A program made the translations under genes and the position numbers. Below the pieces are notes generated by a model. It was given only the letters and a program-made list of their open reading frames with translations. It searched no databases and was not told the DNA's origin. From Prosthecobacter debontii (GTDB taxonomy: Bacteria; Verrucomicrobiota; Verrucomicrobiia; Chthoniobacterales; Chthoniobacteraceae), in the NCBI GenBank assembly GCA_945905735.1, contig CAMDQC010000026.1, positions 1 to 44,255 of the forward strand: a stretch of 44,255 nucleotides of DNA. The letters run 5' to 3'. The first letter of the stretch is position 1; every line of letters starts with the position of its first letter. Shown here in pieces: positions 16,122 through 24,390 of this stretch.

Positions 16122-16195
16122 TGCCTTTTGGTGTAACGGTAGCACAAACGACTCTGACTCGTTTTGTCTAGGTTCGAATCCTAGAGAGGCAACCA
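16122..16195 (+). tRNA. tRNA-Gln (anticodon CTG)
   Basis: 74-nt cloverleaf with encoded CCA. Acceptor is TGCCTTT/AGAGGCA, anticodon arm AACGA-CTCTGAC-TCGTT with CTG at 34-36, T arm CTAGG-TTCGAAT-CCTAG and discriminator A. The weak first acceptor pair (U-A) is typical of tRNA-Gln. It is divergent from tRNA-Ala, with 205 bp between them. Confidence 0.96.
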
Positions 16196-16203
16196 ATCCC
16201 CGC

Positions 16204-17472
16204 TCACAGCAACCAGTCGGATGCTGATGTTTCCAGCCATGCGCGCATCTCGGGGCTCTTCCACGAGAGCAGTGCGGCGACGATGACCAAGAGCAGCGCG
16301 GCGATTTCTCGACGACCAAAGTGGTCGCCTTTCCCGCGACGCCGGATGAAGTTGAGCAGGGCTCCGGTGGGGCAGCCATAGTGGCAGTAGGCCATCGGGA
16401 CGAAGAGCGAGGCGATGAGCCCGACGGCGGCGATGGTGAGCGTCGCCCAGCCTGCGGTTTTCCACACGTAGGCATCGAACGGCTCCACGTCGGCGAGGTC
16501 GGCAGGCAGATGGAGAAACGCCACGACTAGCACGCAGACGAAGGTGAGCGGCGGGAGCCAGCGTAGCCCGGCGGCGACGTCCTTGGGCAACGCGATGCGC
16601 CAACGCTTTGGGAGGGCGCGAGCGAGAAGTTCCTGTGCATGGCCGTGAGGGCACACGTACTGGCAATAGAGCGGCGTGCCCGTCGTCCATGGGATGACGA
16701 GCGCCATCGCCAGCAGTAGGACGAGCCCCGGCGCGTGCGCCACGCCGTTTTGTGCCCAGCCGACGATGAGAGACTGCGCCAGCAGATCGGCATTCCAAAG
16801 CCCGACGTAGCCGATAGCGATGAGTTGGAGAACCACGCGCACCCAGCGCCGCCCATGCGTCCCGCGAAAGGCCAGCCATGTCGCCGCGATGAGGAACGCG
16901 ATGAGGCCGACGTCGCGCGCTTGGATCCGCCACGGCGACGGCGCTCTAGCGGCGGCGGAGTCGGCGGATTGAAGGCGACGCATGATTCCCTCGGCGATGG
17001 CGAGGCTCGTCATGGATGCCCCGCTGACGCCCTCGATTCCCGCATCGGCGGGCGTCTGGCCGGCGACTTGGTCCCACGATTTACCATCCCATGTCCTCAT
17101 GAAATGGCGGTCGCCTTTAACATCGCCGACGTGGTCCTCCGTGTCTTGGCTGGTGCGGATGCGGACGCCGAGGACGTGCAGCGCAGGGTCGAAAACGAGC
17201 AACGTATTCGTCCAGCCGCGATAGCCGATAATGCTGTCGGAAGCGGGCGCGGTTTGCAGGGTGTAGCCGATTTTCGCCCCAGCGGCGTCCAGCACATCCG
17301 CCCCATCGCGCTCCGTGGCATCGGGCTTCAAAACCGCAGCGGCGGGCAAGAGCACTCGGACTTCCTCGACGGTGATCGGCCGAAACCCCTCAAATCGAAC
17401 GCGCACCGCGTGTGAGCGCAGGAGCCACGCGATCGCGACTAAAATGGCGAGGCGGTAGAGCGACAGGATCAT
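16204..17472 (-). CDS. FMN-binding, NosR/NapH-like 4Fe-4S membrane protein
   Basis: 422-aa membrane redox protein. It has an N-terminal anchor (LYRLAILVAIAWLL), then an extracytoplasmic FMN-binding domain (about 60-165) ending in GVSGASMTSLAIAEGI. The SGA-S/T motif there is the site where ApbE covalently attaches FMN to a Thr in NosR, NqrC and RnfG. About six membrane helices follow. Two cysteine clusters lie in the membrane part, CQYVCPHGHAQELLA and CHYGCPTGALL, the 4Fe-4S/NapH-type 'CxxxCP' pattern. The architecture is that of NosR without the C-terminal ferredoxin domain. It probably passes electrons across the inner membrane. No nos, nap or apbE gene is in the window. Its stop is 8 nt from the tRNA-Gln 3' end on the other strand. 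Confidence 0.85.
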   Translation of the reverse strand: MILSLYRLAILVAIAWLLRSHAVRVRFEGFRPITVEEVRVLLPAAAVLKPDATERDGADVLDAAGAKIGYTLQTAPASDSIIGYRGWTNTLLVFDPALHVLGVRIRTSQDTEDHVGDVKGDRHFMRTWDGKSWDQVAGQTPADAGIEGVSGASMTSLAIAEGIMRRLQSADSAAARAPSPWRIQARDVGLIAFLIAATWLAFRGTHGRRWVRVVLQLIAIGYVGLWNADLLAQSLIVGWAQNGVAHAPGLVLLLAMALVIPWTTGTPLYCQYVCPHGHAQELLARALPKRWRIALPKDVAAGLRWLPPLTFVCVLVVAFLHLPADLADVEPFDAYVWKTAGWATLTIAAVGLIASLFVPMAYCHYGCPTGALLNFIRRRGKGDHFGRREIAALLLVIVAALLSWKSPEMRAWLETSASDWLL

Positions 17473-17639
17473 CCGCGGATCAGTCCAAGGTCTTCAATCG
17501 TAATGGTCGCAGTCATCGGGCGAGTTTTGGCACTGGAACACAAAGACCGCAACCTCGTTGAACGCCGACCAATTTAGTGCCACGTTCCGCTTGCCGAGTA
17601 GTGCGCTACCGCACATGGTCCGCGCCCTTTTTCAAAACT

Positions 17640-18932
17640 ATGATCGCACGATACACACTGCCGGAGATGGCCGCCATTTGGACTGACCAACGCAAATACG
17701 AGATTTGGCTGGAGATCGAGACGCTCGCTTGCGAGGCGCAGGCGGAGCTGGGCCACATCCCCGCCGAAGACGCGCGGACCATTCGCGAGAAGGGCAAGTT
17801 TGTCCTCGCCGAGATCGAGGAAATCGAGCGCCGCACGAACCACGATGTCATCGCCTTTCTGGAGAACGTCGCCAGCTATGTCGGCCCCGCTTGCCGCTGG
17901 ATGCACCAGGGTATGACGAGCAGCGACGTGCTCGATACCACGCTCGCCGTGCAGACTGCGGAAGCCAGCGACATCATCCTGCAAAACCTCCGCGACCTCC
18001 GCGTCGTCATCGCCCGCCGTGCGCGGGAATACGCCATGACGCCGATGATTGGCCGCAGCCACGGCATCCACGCGGAGCCCATCACTTTCGGGCTCAAGCT
18101 CGCGCTCATGTATGATGAGTTCACCCGCGCGCTGGAGCGCTTCGAGCAAGTGCAGCCGCGCATCCGCGTCGGGAAATTGAGCGGCGCAGTGGGCACGCAC
18201 GCGCACCTCGATCCGAAGGTCGAGCAAGTCGTCTGCGAGCGCCTCGGGCTCAAGGCCGCAGTCCTCTCCACCCAAGTCTTGCAGCGCGACCGGCACGCGG
18301 AGTTCCACACCGTCCTCGCCGTCATCGCATCGAGCGTGGACCGCTGGGCGACGGAGTTCCGGCACTTGCAAAGGACCGAGGTGTTGGAAGTGGAGGAGTA
18401 TTTCTCCCCCGGCCAGAAAGGCAGCAGCGCCATGCCGCACAAGCGCAACCCGATCACCGGCGAGAAGCTCAGCGGCCTCGCTCGCCTCGTGCGCAGCAAC
18501 GCCGTCGCCGCGCTGGAAAACGTCGCCCTTTGGCACGAGCGCGACATCAGCCACAGCTCGGTGGAGCGCGTCATTTTCCCCGACTCGTGCATCCTCATGA
18601 ACAACATGCTCGTGACGCTCAAGAAGCTCGTGGACCGCCTCATCGTGTATCCGCAGAACATGCAGCGGAACCTCGAAATCACGAAGGGCCTCTACCACTC
18701 GCAGACCATCCTATTGAAGCTCACCGAGCGCGGGCTGGAGCGCAAGACCGCCTACGAAGCCGTGCAGCGCGCCGCCATGGCGACGTGGGCGGGCACGCAA
18801 TCGCTGCAAGAAAACCTCCTCCTCGAAAGCGCCATCACCGACAAAATCCCCCCCGCTGAAATCGCCACGCTCTGCACGCTGGAGCATCACTTCCGCTGGG
18901 TGGAGGATACCTTCCAGCGCCTCGGGTTGTAA
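17640..18932 (+). CDS. purB: adenylosuccinate lyase
   Basis: Catalyses two purine-synthesis steps: SAICAR to AICAR plus fumarate, and adenylosuccinate to AMP plus fumarate. From ATG 17640 it is 430 aa, the normal size, starting with MIARYTLPEMAAIWTDQRKYEIWLEIE. Superfamily motifs are present: GMTSSDVLDTTLAVQ, IGRSHGIHAEPITFG (catalytic His) and the signature loop PGQKGSSAMPHKRNPITGE with the catalytic Ser. The upstream in-frame extension to 17577 shows no family similarity. It is divergent from the FMN protein and followed by a transporter operon 42 nt later. This short form is the PurB type of many non-enteric bacteria. Confidence 0.97.
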   Translation: MIARYTLPEMAAIWTDQRKYEIWLEIETLACEAQAELGHIPAEDARTIREKGKFVLAEIEEIERRTNHDVIAFLENVASYVGPACRWMHQGMTSSDVLDTTLAVQTAEASDIILQNLRDLRVVIARRAREYAMTPMIGRSHGIHAEPITFGLKLALMYDEFTRALERFEQVQPRIRVGKLSGAVGTHAHLDPKVEQVVCERLGLKAAVLSTQVLQRDRHAEFHTVLAVIASSVDRWATEFRHLQRTEVLEVEEYFSPGQKGSSAMPHKRNPITGEKLSGLARLVRSNAVAALENVALWHERDISHSSVERVIFPDSCILMNNMLVTLKKLVDRLIVYPQNMQRNLEITKGLYHSQTILLKLTERGLERKTAYEAVQRAAMATWAGTQSLQENLLLESAITDKIPPAEIATLCTLEHHFRWVEDTFQRLGL

Positions 18933-18974
18933 ACCGAGCGCGACATTCTCCGCGCGGGCCGATATGGGGAGCGC

Positions 18975-19760
18975 ATGACGCGCATCTTCTTTCTCTTCTT
19001 CATCGCACTGTCGCTCGCGGGTTGCGGGCCCAAGGCCAGCGGCCCGGCTCCGCTCCGCGTGGGCATGGAGCTGAGCACGCCGCCGTTCGAGATGGCCGAC
19101 TCCTCGGGCAAGCCCGACGGCGTCTCCGTCCGGCTCGCGGAGGCTCTGGCGCAGAAGCTCGGGCGGCCCCTGCAGCTCGAAGTCATCGCCTTCAAGGGGC
19201 TGGAGACGGCCCTCAAGACCGGCAAGATCGACGTCATCCTCTCCTCCATGACCGACACGCCGAAGCGCCGCGAGTCCATCGCATTCACCGACGCCTACTG
19301 CCGCATCGGGCTCGCGCTTCTCGTGCCTAAAGACTCGCCCATCACCGACGCTGCGGAGCTGAATGCACCGGGGAAAAAGATCGTCGCTCGGCTCGGCACG
19401 ACTGCCGTGGAGCTGGTGAAGACAAAGCTCCCTCTCGCCGAAGTCGTCCAGCTCGACCAGACCGCCGCCTGCCTCCTCGAAGTCACGCAGCACAAGGCCG
19501 ACGCCTTCATCTACGACCAGCTCTCCATCCTCAAACTGCAAGCCTCCCAGCCCGACACCACGCGCGCTTTACTCCGCCCGCTGCAAAGCGAAGCGTGGGC
19601 GATGGCCCTCACGCAGGAGAACACCGCCCTCCGCGAACAGATCAACAGCTTCCTCCGCGAGTTCCGCGCCAGCGGGGGTTTCGAGCGGCTGGCCACCCAG
19701 TACCTCAGCGAGGAAAAGGCGGCGCTCTCCGCCCAGGGCGTGCCGTTCATCTTTGAATGA
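18975..19760 (+). CDS. amino-acid-type ABC transporter substrate-binding lipoprotein
   Basis: 261-aa extracytoplasmic solute receptor of family 3 (bacterial extracellular solute-binding proteins family 3). The lipoprotein signal ends in lipobox LAGC at about residues 14-17. The mature part opens with LRVGMELSTPPFEMADSSGKPDGVSVRLAEALAQKL, the typical 'vG....yPPFe..d..G...GfdvdLa.aia..lg' start. It also has IDVILSSMTDTPKRRESIAFTDAY, again a family-3 signature. The next two genes, permease and ATPase, overlap in series by 4 nt, so this is the first gene of a complete importer. Substrate is probably a polar amino acid or related compound; the sequence does not fix it. Confidence 0.93.
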   Translation: MTRIFFLFFIALSLAGCGPKASGPAPLRVGMELSTPPFEMADSSGKPDGVSVRLAEALAQKLGRPLQLEVIAFKGLETALKTGKIDVILSSMTDTPKRRESIAFTDAYCRIGLALLVPKDSPITDAAELNAPGKKIVARLGTTAVELVKTKLPLAEVVQLDQTAACLLEVTQHKADAFIYDQLSILKLQASQPDTTRALLRPLQSEAWAMALTQENTALREQINSFLREFRASGGFERLATQYLSEEKAALSAQGVPFIFE

Positions 19761-20494
19761 ACAAGCGCACCGCCCTACTCGGCGCGTTCGTCTTTGCGCT
19801 CCTCGCTCTTGCGTGCTGGCACATCCTCGCCTCGCTCCGCTACTCGTGGCACTGGGAGAACATGTGGGAGCAACGCGAGATTCTCCTGCGCGGCTGGCTG
19901 CTCACCATCGGCATCGCGGCGGCGGCGCTCGTGGGCACGCTCGTGCTGGGGCTGGTGCTTGCAGCGGGGCAGGAAGTGCGCGAGCCCGTCACGCGCACGG
20001 TGTGCCGCGTGTATGTGGAGGTCATTCGTGGCACGCCGCTGCTCACGCAACTCCTCCTCGGCTACTACGTCATCGGCGCGGCTTTCCGGTTGGATGATAA
20101 AGTGCTCGCGGGCATCCTTCTCCTCGTCTGCTTCGAGGCCGCATACATGGCGGAAATCCTACGCGGCGGCGTCGCCAGCATCGAGAAAGCGCAGTGGGAC
20201 GCCGCCACCGCGCTCGGCCTCAGCCGTGCGCAGACGTGGCGCTTCATCATCCTCCCGCAAGCCCTCCGCCGTGTGCTACCGGGCATCGCCGGGCAGAGCG
20301 CCAGCCTCGTGAAGGACTCCAGCCTGCTCAGCGTCATCGGCGTCGCGGAGTTTGCCAAGCAGACCGACCTCGCCGTCAGCGCCACCAGTTCCCCGCTGGA
20401 GGGCTACATCCCGATGGCCCTCGGCTACCTCGCGCTCACCCTCCCACTCAGCGCCATCGCCCGGCGGTGGGAGAAGAAATGGAGGACGCCATGA
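19757..20494 (+). CDS. amino-acid-type ABC transporter permease
   Basis: 245-aa inner-membrane permease of the His/Glu/Gln/Arg/opine type. It begins with a membrane helix (TALLGAFVFALLALACWHIL). The conserved middle reads VYVEVIRGTPLLTQLLLGYYVI. The cytoplasmic EAA loop that docks the ATPase is seen as EILRGGVASIEKAQWDAATALGLSRAQTWRFIILPQALRRVLPG. Its ATG overlaps the receptor stop, and its stop overlaps the ATPase start (ATGA at 20491-20494), so all three are translationally coupled. The N-terminal ~40 residues are longer than in minimal HisM-type permeases. Confidence 0.94.
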   Translation: MNKRTALLGAFVFALLALACWHILASLRYSWHWENMWEQREILLRGWLLTIGIAAAALVGTLVLGLVLAAGQEVREPVTRTVCRVYVEVIRGTPLLTQLLLGYYVIGAAFRLDDKVLAGILLLVCFEAAYMAEILRGGVASIEKAQWDAATALGLSRAQTWRFIILPQALRRVLPGIAGQSASLVKDSSLLSVIGVAEFAKQTDLAVSATSSPLEGYIPMALGYLALTLPLSAIARRWEKKWRTP

Positions 20495-21228
20495 GGCTCC
20501 ACATCGACCACCTCTCGCAGACGTACGGCACGCAGCGCGCCCTCGATAATCTGTCCCTTTCCATCGCGGAAAACACACGTTGCCTCGCCCTCATCGGCCC
20601 CTCCGGCGGGGGGAAATCGACACTCCTCCGCCATCTCGGCGCGCTCGAAATCCCGGCCACCGGCACCATCACCGTGAACGGCACTCCCCTCCCCCGCGAC
20701 GAGCCCGCCCTCCGCGTCCTGCGCCGGAGGAACGGCTTCCTTTTCCAAAGCTACAACCTCTTCCCCCACCTCACCGCGCTGGAGAACATCACCCTCCCAC
20801 TCGTCCAAGTCCACGGCCACACGCCCGACGCCGCCCGCGCTCTTGCCGAGGAACAGCTTGTCCGCTTCGGCCTCCATACCGATGCGGCGAAACGGCCCGT
20901 CCAGCTCAGTGGCGGACAGCAACAGCGGGTCGCCCTCATCCGCGCCATCGTAGCAAAACCCGAGCTGCTCTTCCTCGACGAGCCCACCGCCGCCCTCGAC
21001 CCCGAGATGACCGTGGAAGTGCTGGAGCTGATCCGCGAACTCATCCGCGCCGGGCAGGAAGTCATCCTCTGCACACACGAGATGGGGTTCGCCCGCGCCG
21101 TAGCCGATAGCGTCGCCTTCATCGCCGAGGGCAAAGTCCTCGAATGCGCCCCTCCGTCCACCCTCTTCGCATCCCCCCAGCACGAAACCGTACGCCGTTT
21201 CCTCAGCAGAGTGCTGGAGTTCCGCTAA
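20491..21228 (+). CDS. amino-acid-type ABC transporter ATP-binding protein
   Basis: 245-aa ATPase of a polar-amino-acid importer. Visible motifs are Walker A LIGPSGGGKSTLLRHLG, Q-loop FLFQSYNLFPHLTALEN, ABC signature LSGGQQQRVALIRAI, Walker B LLFLDEPTAALDPE, and H-loop LCTHEMGFARAVAD. 'FPH(L/M)TALENI' and 'THEM.FAR.VADRV' are characteristic of the PAAT (GlnQ/HisP) group. The start at 20491 has GGAGG nearby upstream and the ATGA overlap with the permease. The frame is open back to 20194, but that part only overlaps the permease. It completes the receptor-permease-ATPase operon. Confidence 0.96.
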   Translation: MRLHIDHLSQTYGTQRALDNLSLSIAENTRCLALIGPSGGGKSTLLRHLGALEIPATGTITVNGTPLPRDEPALRVLRRRNGFLFQSYNLFPHLTALENITLPLVQVHGHTPDAARALAEEQLVRFGLHTDAAKRPVQLSGGQQQRVALIRAIVAKPELLFLDEPTAALDPEMTVEVLELIRELIRAGQEVILCTHEMGFARAVADSVAFIAEGKVLECAPPSTLFASPQHETVRRFLSRVLEFR

Positions 21229-21274
21229 ACCCGAACGCCGCGATTGACAGCCGAAGGCCCGGTGCATCGCGCCC

Positions 21275-22732
21275 TCATCTCGCCCAATGGAAGCCCTGCG
21301 CCTCGAATCGCTTGCGGGAGTCTGCGGATTTCAGCGCCTCAACGAGACGCCGCGCGGTGTCGGGATACGCCGTCTCTCGCGAGGCGGCGAGGGGCTGCGC
21401 AGCGATGGCGCACGGGAGGTCCACGGCGATGGCGGTGAGCTTGTCGCCGGAGCCGACGGCGTTGCTCACGTAGGCGACGACGGCGTCCAGCGAGCCGGTG
21501 CGCAGTTGATTGACGAGCAGATCGCCGGTGGGCGATTGCACGGCGATGTTCTTTTGCACGGCGTCATACGTGCCGTCTTGGAGCAGCGTGGTCTTGGTCA
21601 AAGCGCCGAGCGCACACTGCTTCTCATGCCCCACGCCGAGGCGCACGCCGGGCTTCCCGAGGTCGCGGAGTGTCTTGATGCGGAAGGGGTTTTCCTTTGG
21701 CACGAGGATGACGAGCTGATTGGTGGAAATGTCCTGCGCATCGAGGAAAAGGTCCTTCACGTCCTTCATGAACGAGGTCTCGCAAGCGAAGTATGCGTCG
21801 GGCTTTTCCCCCGTCTTCATCTGGCCGACGAGAATGCCGCAGCCGTTATAGACGGTGACAATTTTCACGCCCTCGCGCTGCTGAAAATCAGCGAGCGTCT
21901 TCTCGATGGCGGGCCGCAACATCGCTCCTGCGAAGAGCTTCAATTCCGGCGTGAGTGCCCACGCTTCGCGCCCGGTGGGCTTGTAGCCGTGGGCCTTGAA
22001 GACTTTCGCGCCACGGTCTGTCGCGGCGAGGAAGCGGGCGAACCGCAGCGCATCCGTGGGGTGCGTACTCACGGCCAGCACGCCAGCGGCGACGTTCGCT
22101 TTTGCCGTGGCGAGTTCGGGGAACGGAACGATTTCCAGCTCGGCGTACTGCGAGGCCACGGCGTCGAAGACGATGCCGGCGTCGGCGCTGCCGAGTTTAA
22201 TGTCGTTGGCGATTTCGTTCACGGTGGGCTTGGTCACGATGGCTTTTTTCAGCAACGGCTCCCACTGCGCGCCAAGTGCTGTGCGAGCGAGTTTCCCCGT
22301 GGCTGCGGAGTCCGCGTCGGGCAGGGCGACGCGCACGGCGGGCTGCATCAAGTCGGCAAGCGTGGCGACCTTGAGCGGGTTGCCTTTTCGCACGACGACG
22401 ACGACATCCATCTGCGCCAGCGGGATGGTCTCAGCGACTTCGGCCTTCGCGAGATAGCTGTCATCGCCGGGGATAAAAAGGTCGCCGCGCTTTGCCGTGA
22501 CGATGGCAGCGAGGAGCTGTTGCGAGCCGCCAAACTGAAGCTGCACGGGCACTCCCGTCTCCGTTTCAAACTGGCGAGCGAGGTCTTCCACGGGCATCCG
22601 CAGCCCAGCCGCACAGTGGACCAAGATGGGCACGGAGTGCGGCTTGCGCGGGCGCAGCCAGCCCAAAATAGAGAGCGCGACGATGCTGAGAAACACCGCA
22701 TACGAAATCCAAACCATCTGCCGCCGCTTCAT
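21275..22732 (-). CDS. double ModA-like substrate-binding protein, membrane-anchored
   Basis: 485-aa protein containing two ModA-type (molybdate/tungstate-binding, PBP type 2) domains in tandem. After an N-terminal helix (VWISYAVFLSIVALSILGW) the first unit (about 36-255) reads ILVHCAAGLRMPVEDLARQFETETGVPVQLQFGGS, then GDLFIPGDDSYLAKA. The second (about 262-480) repeats the plan: LKLFAGAMLRPAIEKTLADFQQREGVKIVTVYNGCG, then PDAYFACETSFMKDV. Each unit has the A-G/A-x-L-R/x-P-x-E start of ModA; the usual length is one unit (~250 aa). No permease or ATPase is adjacent. Its start overlaps the stop of the histidine phosphatase by 4 nt. Oxyanion or metal binding is inferred from the fold; ligand residues differ between the halves. 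Confidence 0.85.
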   Translation of the reverse strand: MKRRQMVWISYAVFLSIVALSILGWLRPRKPHSVPILVHCAAGLRMPVEDLARQFETETGVPVQLQFGGSQQLLAAIVTAKRGDLFIPGDDSYLAKAEVAETIPLAQMDVVVVVRKGNPLKVATLADLMQPAVRVALPDADSAATGKLARTALGAQWEPLLKKAIVTKPTVNEIANDIKLGSADAGIVFDAVASQYAELEIVPFPELATAKANVAAGVLAVSTHPTDALRFARFLAATDRGAKVFKAHGYKPTGREAWALTPELKLFAGAMLRPAIEKTLADFQQREGVKIVTVYNGCGILVGQMKTGEKPDAYFACETSFMKDVKDLFLDAQDISTNQLVILVPKENPFRIKTLRDLGKPGVRLGVGHEKQCALGALTKTTLLQDGTYDAVQKNIAVQSPTGDLLVNQLRTGSLDAVVAYVSNAVGSGDKLTAIAVDLPCAIAAQPLAASRETAYPDTARRLVEALKSADSRKRFEAQGFHWAR

Positions 22733-23418
22733 ACTCCCGCGAGCCCGGCAGCAAGGTTCGCGTCAGCGACATCCACGCCCTCGGGCATCCACAGCCCGCC
22801 GAGCGAGTAGTGGCCTTCGGGGTGAAAGTAGAGCGGCATCACCGAGCAATTCGGCACGCCGTAGCCGTGGATGAATTGGAAGAAGCGCTTCATCGCCGTG
22901 CGGTCCAAAACCGCCGGGCGCGACAAAACGAGCCACGCCGCCGCGCTCATAAACTGGCCGTGGCTGAAGACGAAAATCCGCCGCTCCTTTCGCTGCGACA
23001 GCCCGGCCAACGCCTGCCGCACGCGCTCGATGAAGACCACGAACGACTCCGCCTCCTCCTCCGCGTGCTCGGGGTCGCAGCGGTCCCAGTATTCCACCGA
23101 GAACGCGCGGCGCTCGTCTTGCGTGGTGCCGACGCATTTCGCCGGGGCCAGATACTGCACCTCCTGCACGGGCCATTCTTCCACGGGGACATGTGCGAAG
23201 CGGGCCATCGCGGGCTCCGCAGTCTGCCGAGCGCGGACGTAGGGCGAGTGGATGATCAACTCCGGCTCGATGGGCAGCACGCGCCCGACTTGCTCGGCCT
23301 GCCGAAAGCCAAGGTCCGTGAGCGCGTAGCCGGATGCCTCCACGGTGCGCGCGCCCGCGTTGGCGACGCTCTCGCCGTGGCGGATGAACCAGACTTCGCG
23401 TGGCTTGGAGTGCGTCAT
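22729..23418 (-). CDS. histidine phosphatase family protein
   Basis: 229-aa member of the phosphoglycerate-mutase-like phosphatases. The catalytic motif is at the N-terminus, EVWFIRHGESVANAG (RHGE). IHSPYVRARQTAEPAM supplies the second Arg, EYWDRCDP an acidic loop, and FVFSHGQFMSAAAWL the second catalytic His. I chose the ATG at 23418 because it puts the RHG motif near residue 14 and overlaps the preceding gene's stop (ATGA). The open frame goes to 23646 but overlaps that gene in another frame. It is coupled to the double ModA gene downstream. Substrate unknown. Confidence 0.92.
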   Translation of the reverse strand: MTHSKPREVWFIRHGESVANAGARTVEASGYALTDLGFRQAEQVGRVLPIEPELIIHSPYVRARQTAEPAMARFAHVPVEEWPVQEVQYLAPAKCVGTTQDERRAFSVEYWDRCDPEHAEEEAESFVVFIERVRQALAGLSQRKERRIFVFSHGQFMSAAAWLVLSRPAVLDRTAMKRFFQFIHGYGVPNCSVMPLYFHPEGHYSLGGLWMPEGVDVADANLAAGLAGV

Positions 23419-23666
23419 TTCTTTTCCTCCAGCTTCTCGAATTTCCCCGCGATGACCGACATGACGATGCCCGTCGCCACGAGTCCGCCGGCAAGCAACC
23501 ATCGGGCGAAGAGGTATTTCTGGTAGTTCGACGCCGGGTCTTCCCGACGATGCTCCACCGTCGTATCGCCGCGCAGTGACGTGGCGACGCCGGTGCGCAT
23601 CGTCTGGATGGCCGTCCATACATAGAAGGCCGCTCCGGCGTAGCAAAACATCGCGTAGAGTCTCAC
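23415..23666 (-). CDS. small membrane protein, two helices
   Basis: 83-aa hypothetical protein with hydrophobic segments at each end (LYAMFCYAGAAFYVWTAIQTM and FARWLLAGGLVATGIVMSVIAG) and a polar loop between them. The C-terminus is charged (KFEKLEEKK). Overlapping starts and stops place it first in a three-gene set with the histidine phosphatase and the double ModA protein. I do not recognise a family. It begins one base after the SufT-like gene ends, so it may also be read through from there. Confidence 0.72.
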   Translation of the reverse strand: MRLYAMFCYAGAAFYVWTAIQTMRTGVATSLRGDTTVEHRREDPASNYQKYLFARWLLAGGLVATGIVMSVIAGKFEKLEEKK

Positions 23667-23667
23667 G

Positions 23668-24225
23668 CTAGATCAGGCCGAGCTTCATTTTCCCCGCCTC
23701 GGAAATCATCGTCTGACTCCACGCCGGGTCCCACACGAGGTCCACGCTGGCGTCGCCGACACCGGGGAGGCTCATGATTTTTGCACGCGCTTCGGCGGCA
23801 ATCGTCGGGCCCATGCCGCAGCCGGGCGCGGTGAGCGTCATCTTCACCAGCACTTTCGCGGGCTCGGATTCCACCTGCTCGATGGCGCAATCATACACCA
23901 GCCCAAGGTCCACGATGTTCACGGGAATCTCCGGGTCGTAGCACGTCTTGAGCTGCTCCCAAACGGCCTGCTCGTCCACTTTCGGTGAGGGGCCGCTGGC
24001 GGCAACAGGCGCCTCTTTGATGGATGCCACGAGCCCAAGGGCGTCGGCATTTTCATCCGTGATTCGCGCCAGCCCTCCAAAGCCTTCGAGCAGCGAAATC
24101 GTGTAGCTGCCGCCGAGCGCCTGCATGACTTGGACGCGGCTGCCGGCTGCGAGTGTAAATGTTTCGCCGCTCGGGATGCGGATCGCCTCGCATTCGCGGG
24201 TCAGTATTTTTTCAGTGTTCTCCAT
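23668..24225 (-). CDS. sufT: SufT-like Fe-S cluster assembly protein
   Basis: 185-aa cytoplasmic protein of the MIP18/DUF59 family. The N-terminal region (about 1-75) resembles the SufT-specific extension (TRECEAIRIPSGETFTLAAGSRVQVMQALGGSYTI). The C-terminal DUF59 domain contains CYDPEIPVNIVDLGLVYD and LTAPGCGMGPTIAAEARAKI, with the conserved Cys in the 'T.PGCGM' motif. SufT helps mature Fe-S proteins. The start at 24225 gives the family length. The gene is the first of a minus-strand run; no suf operon is visible around it, and an isolated sufT is not unusual. Confidence 0.88.
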   Translation of the reverse strand: MENTEKILTRECEAIRIPSGETFTLAAGSRVQVMQALGGSYTISLLEGFGGLARITDENADALGLVASIKEAPVAASGPSPKVDEQAVWEQLKTCYDPEIPVNIVDLGLVYDCAIEQVESEPAKVLVKMTLTAPGCGMGPTIAAEARAKIMSLPGVGDASVDLVWDPAWSQTMISEAGKMKLGLI

Positions 24226-24390
24226 GCGGCTACTTATCAGGAGAAATGCCCGCGCCGTCCAGCAAAGGAACGCCGCCTGTCGGTTTACAGCCGCTTCCAA
24301 GGCCACCGCATTCTTCCAAGCCTCTGCGCCCTAGCCTGCGTCATCGGCGAGCCAAGGCTGCTGCGAGTGGAGAATTTCGGGTAGAAAAAC

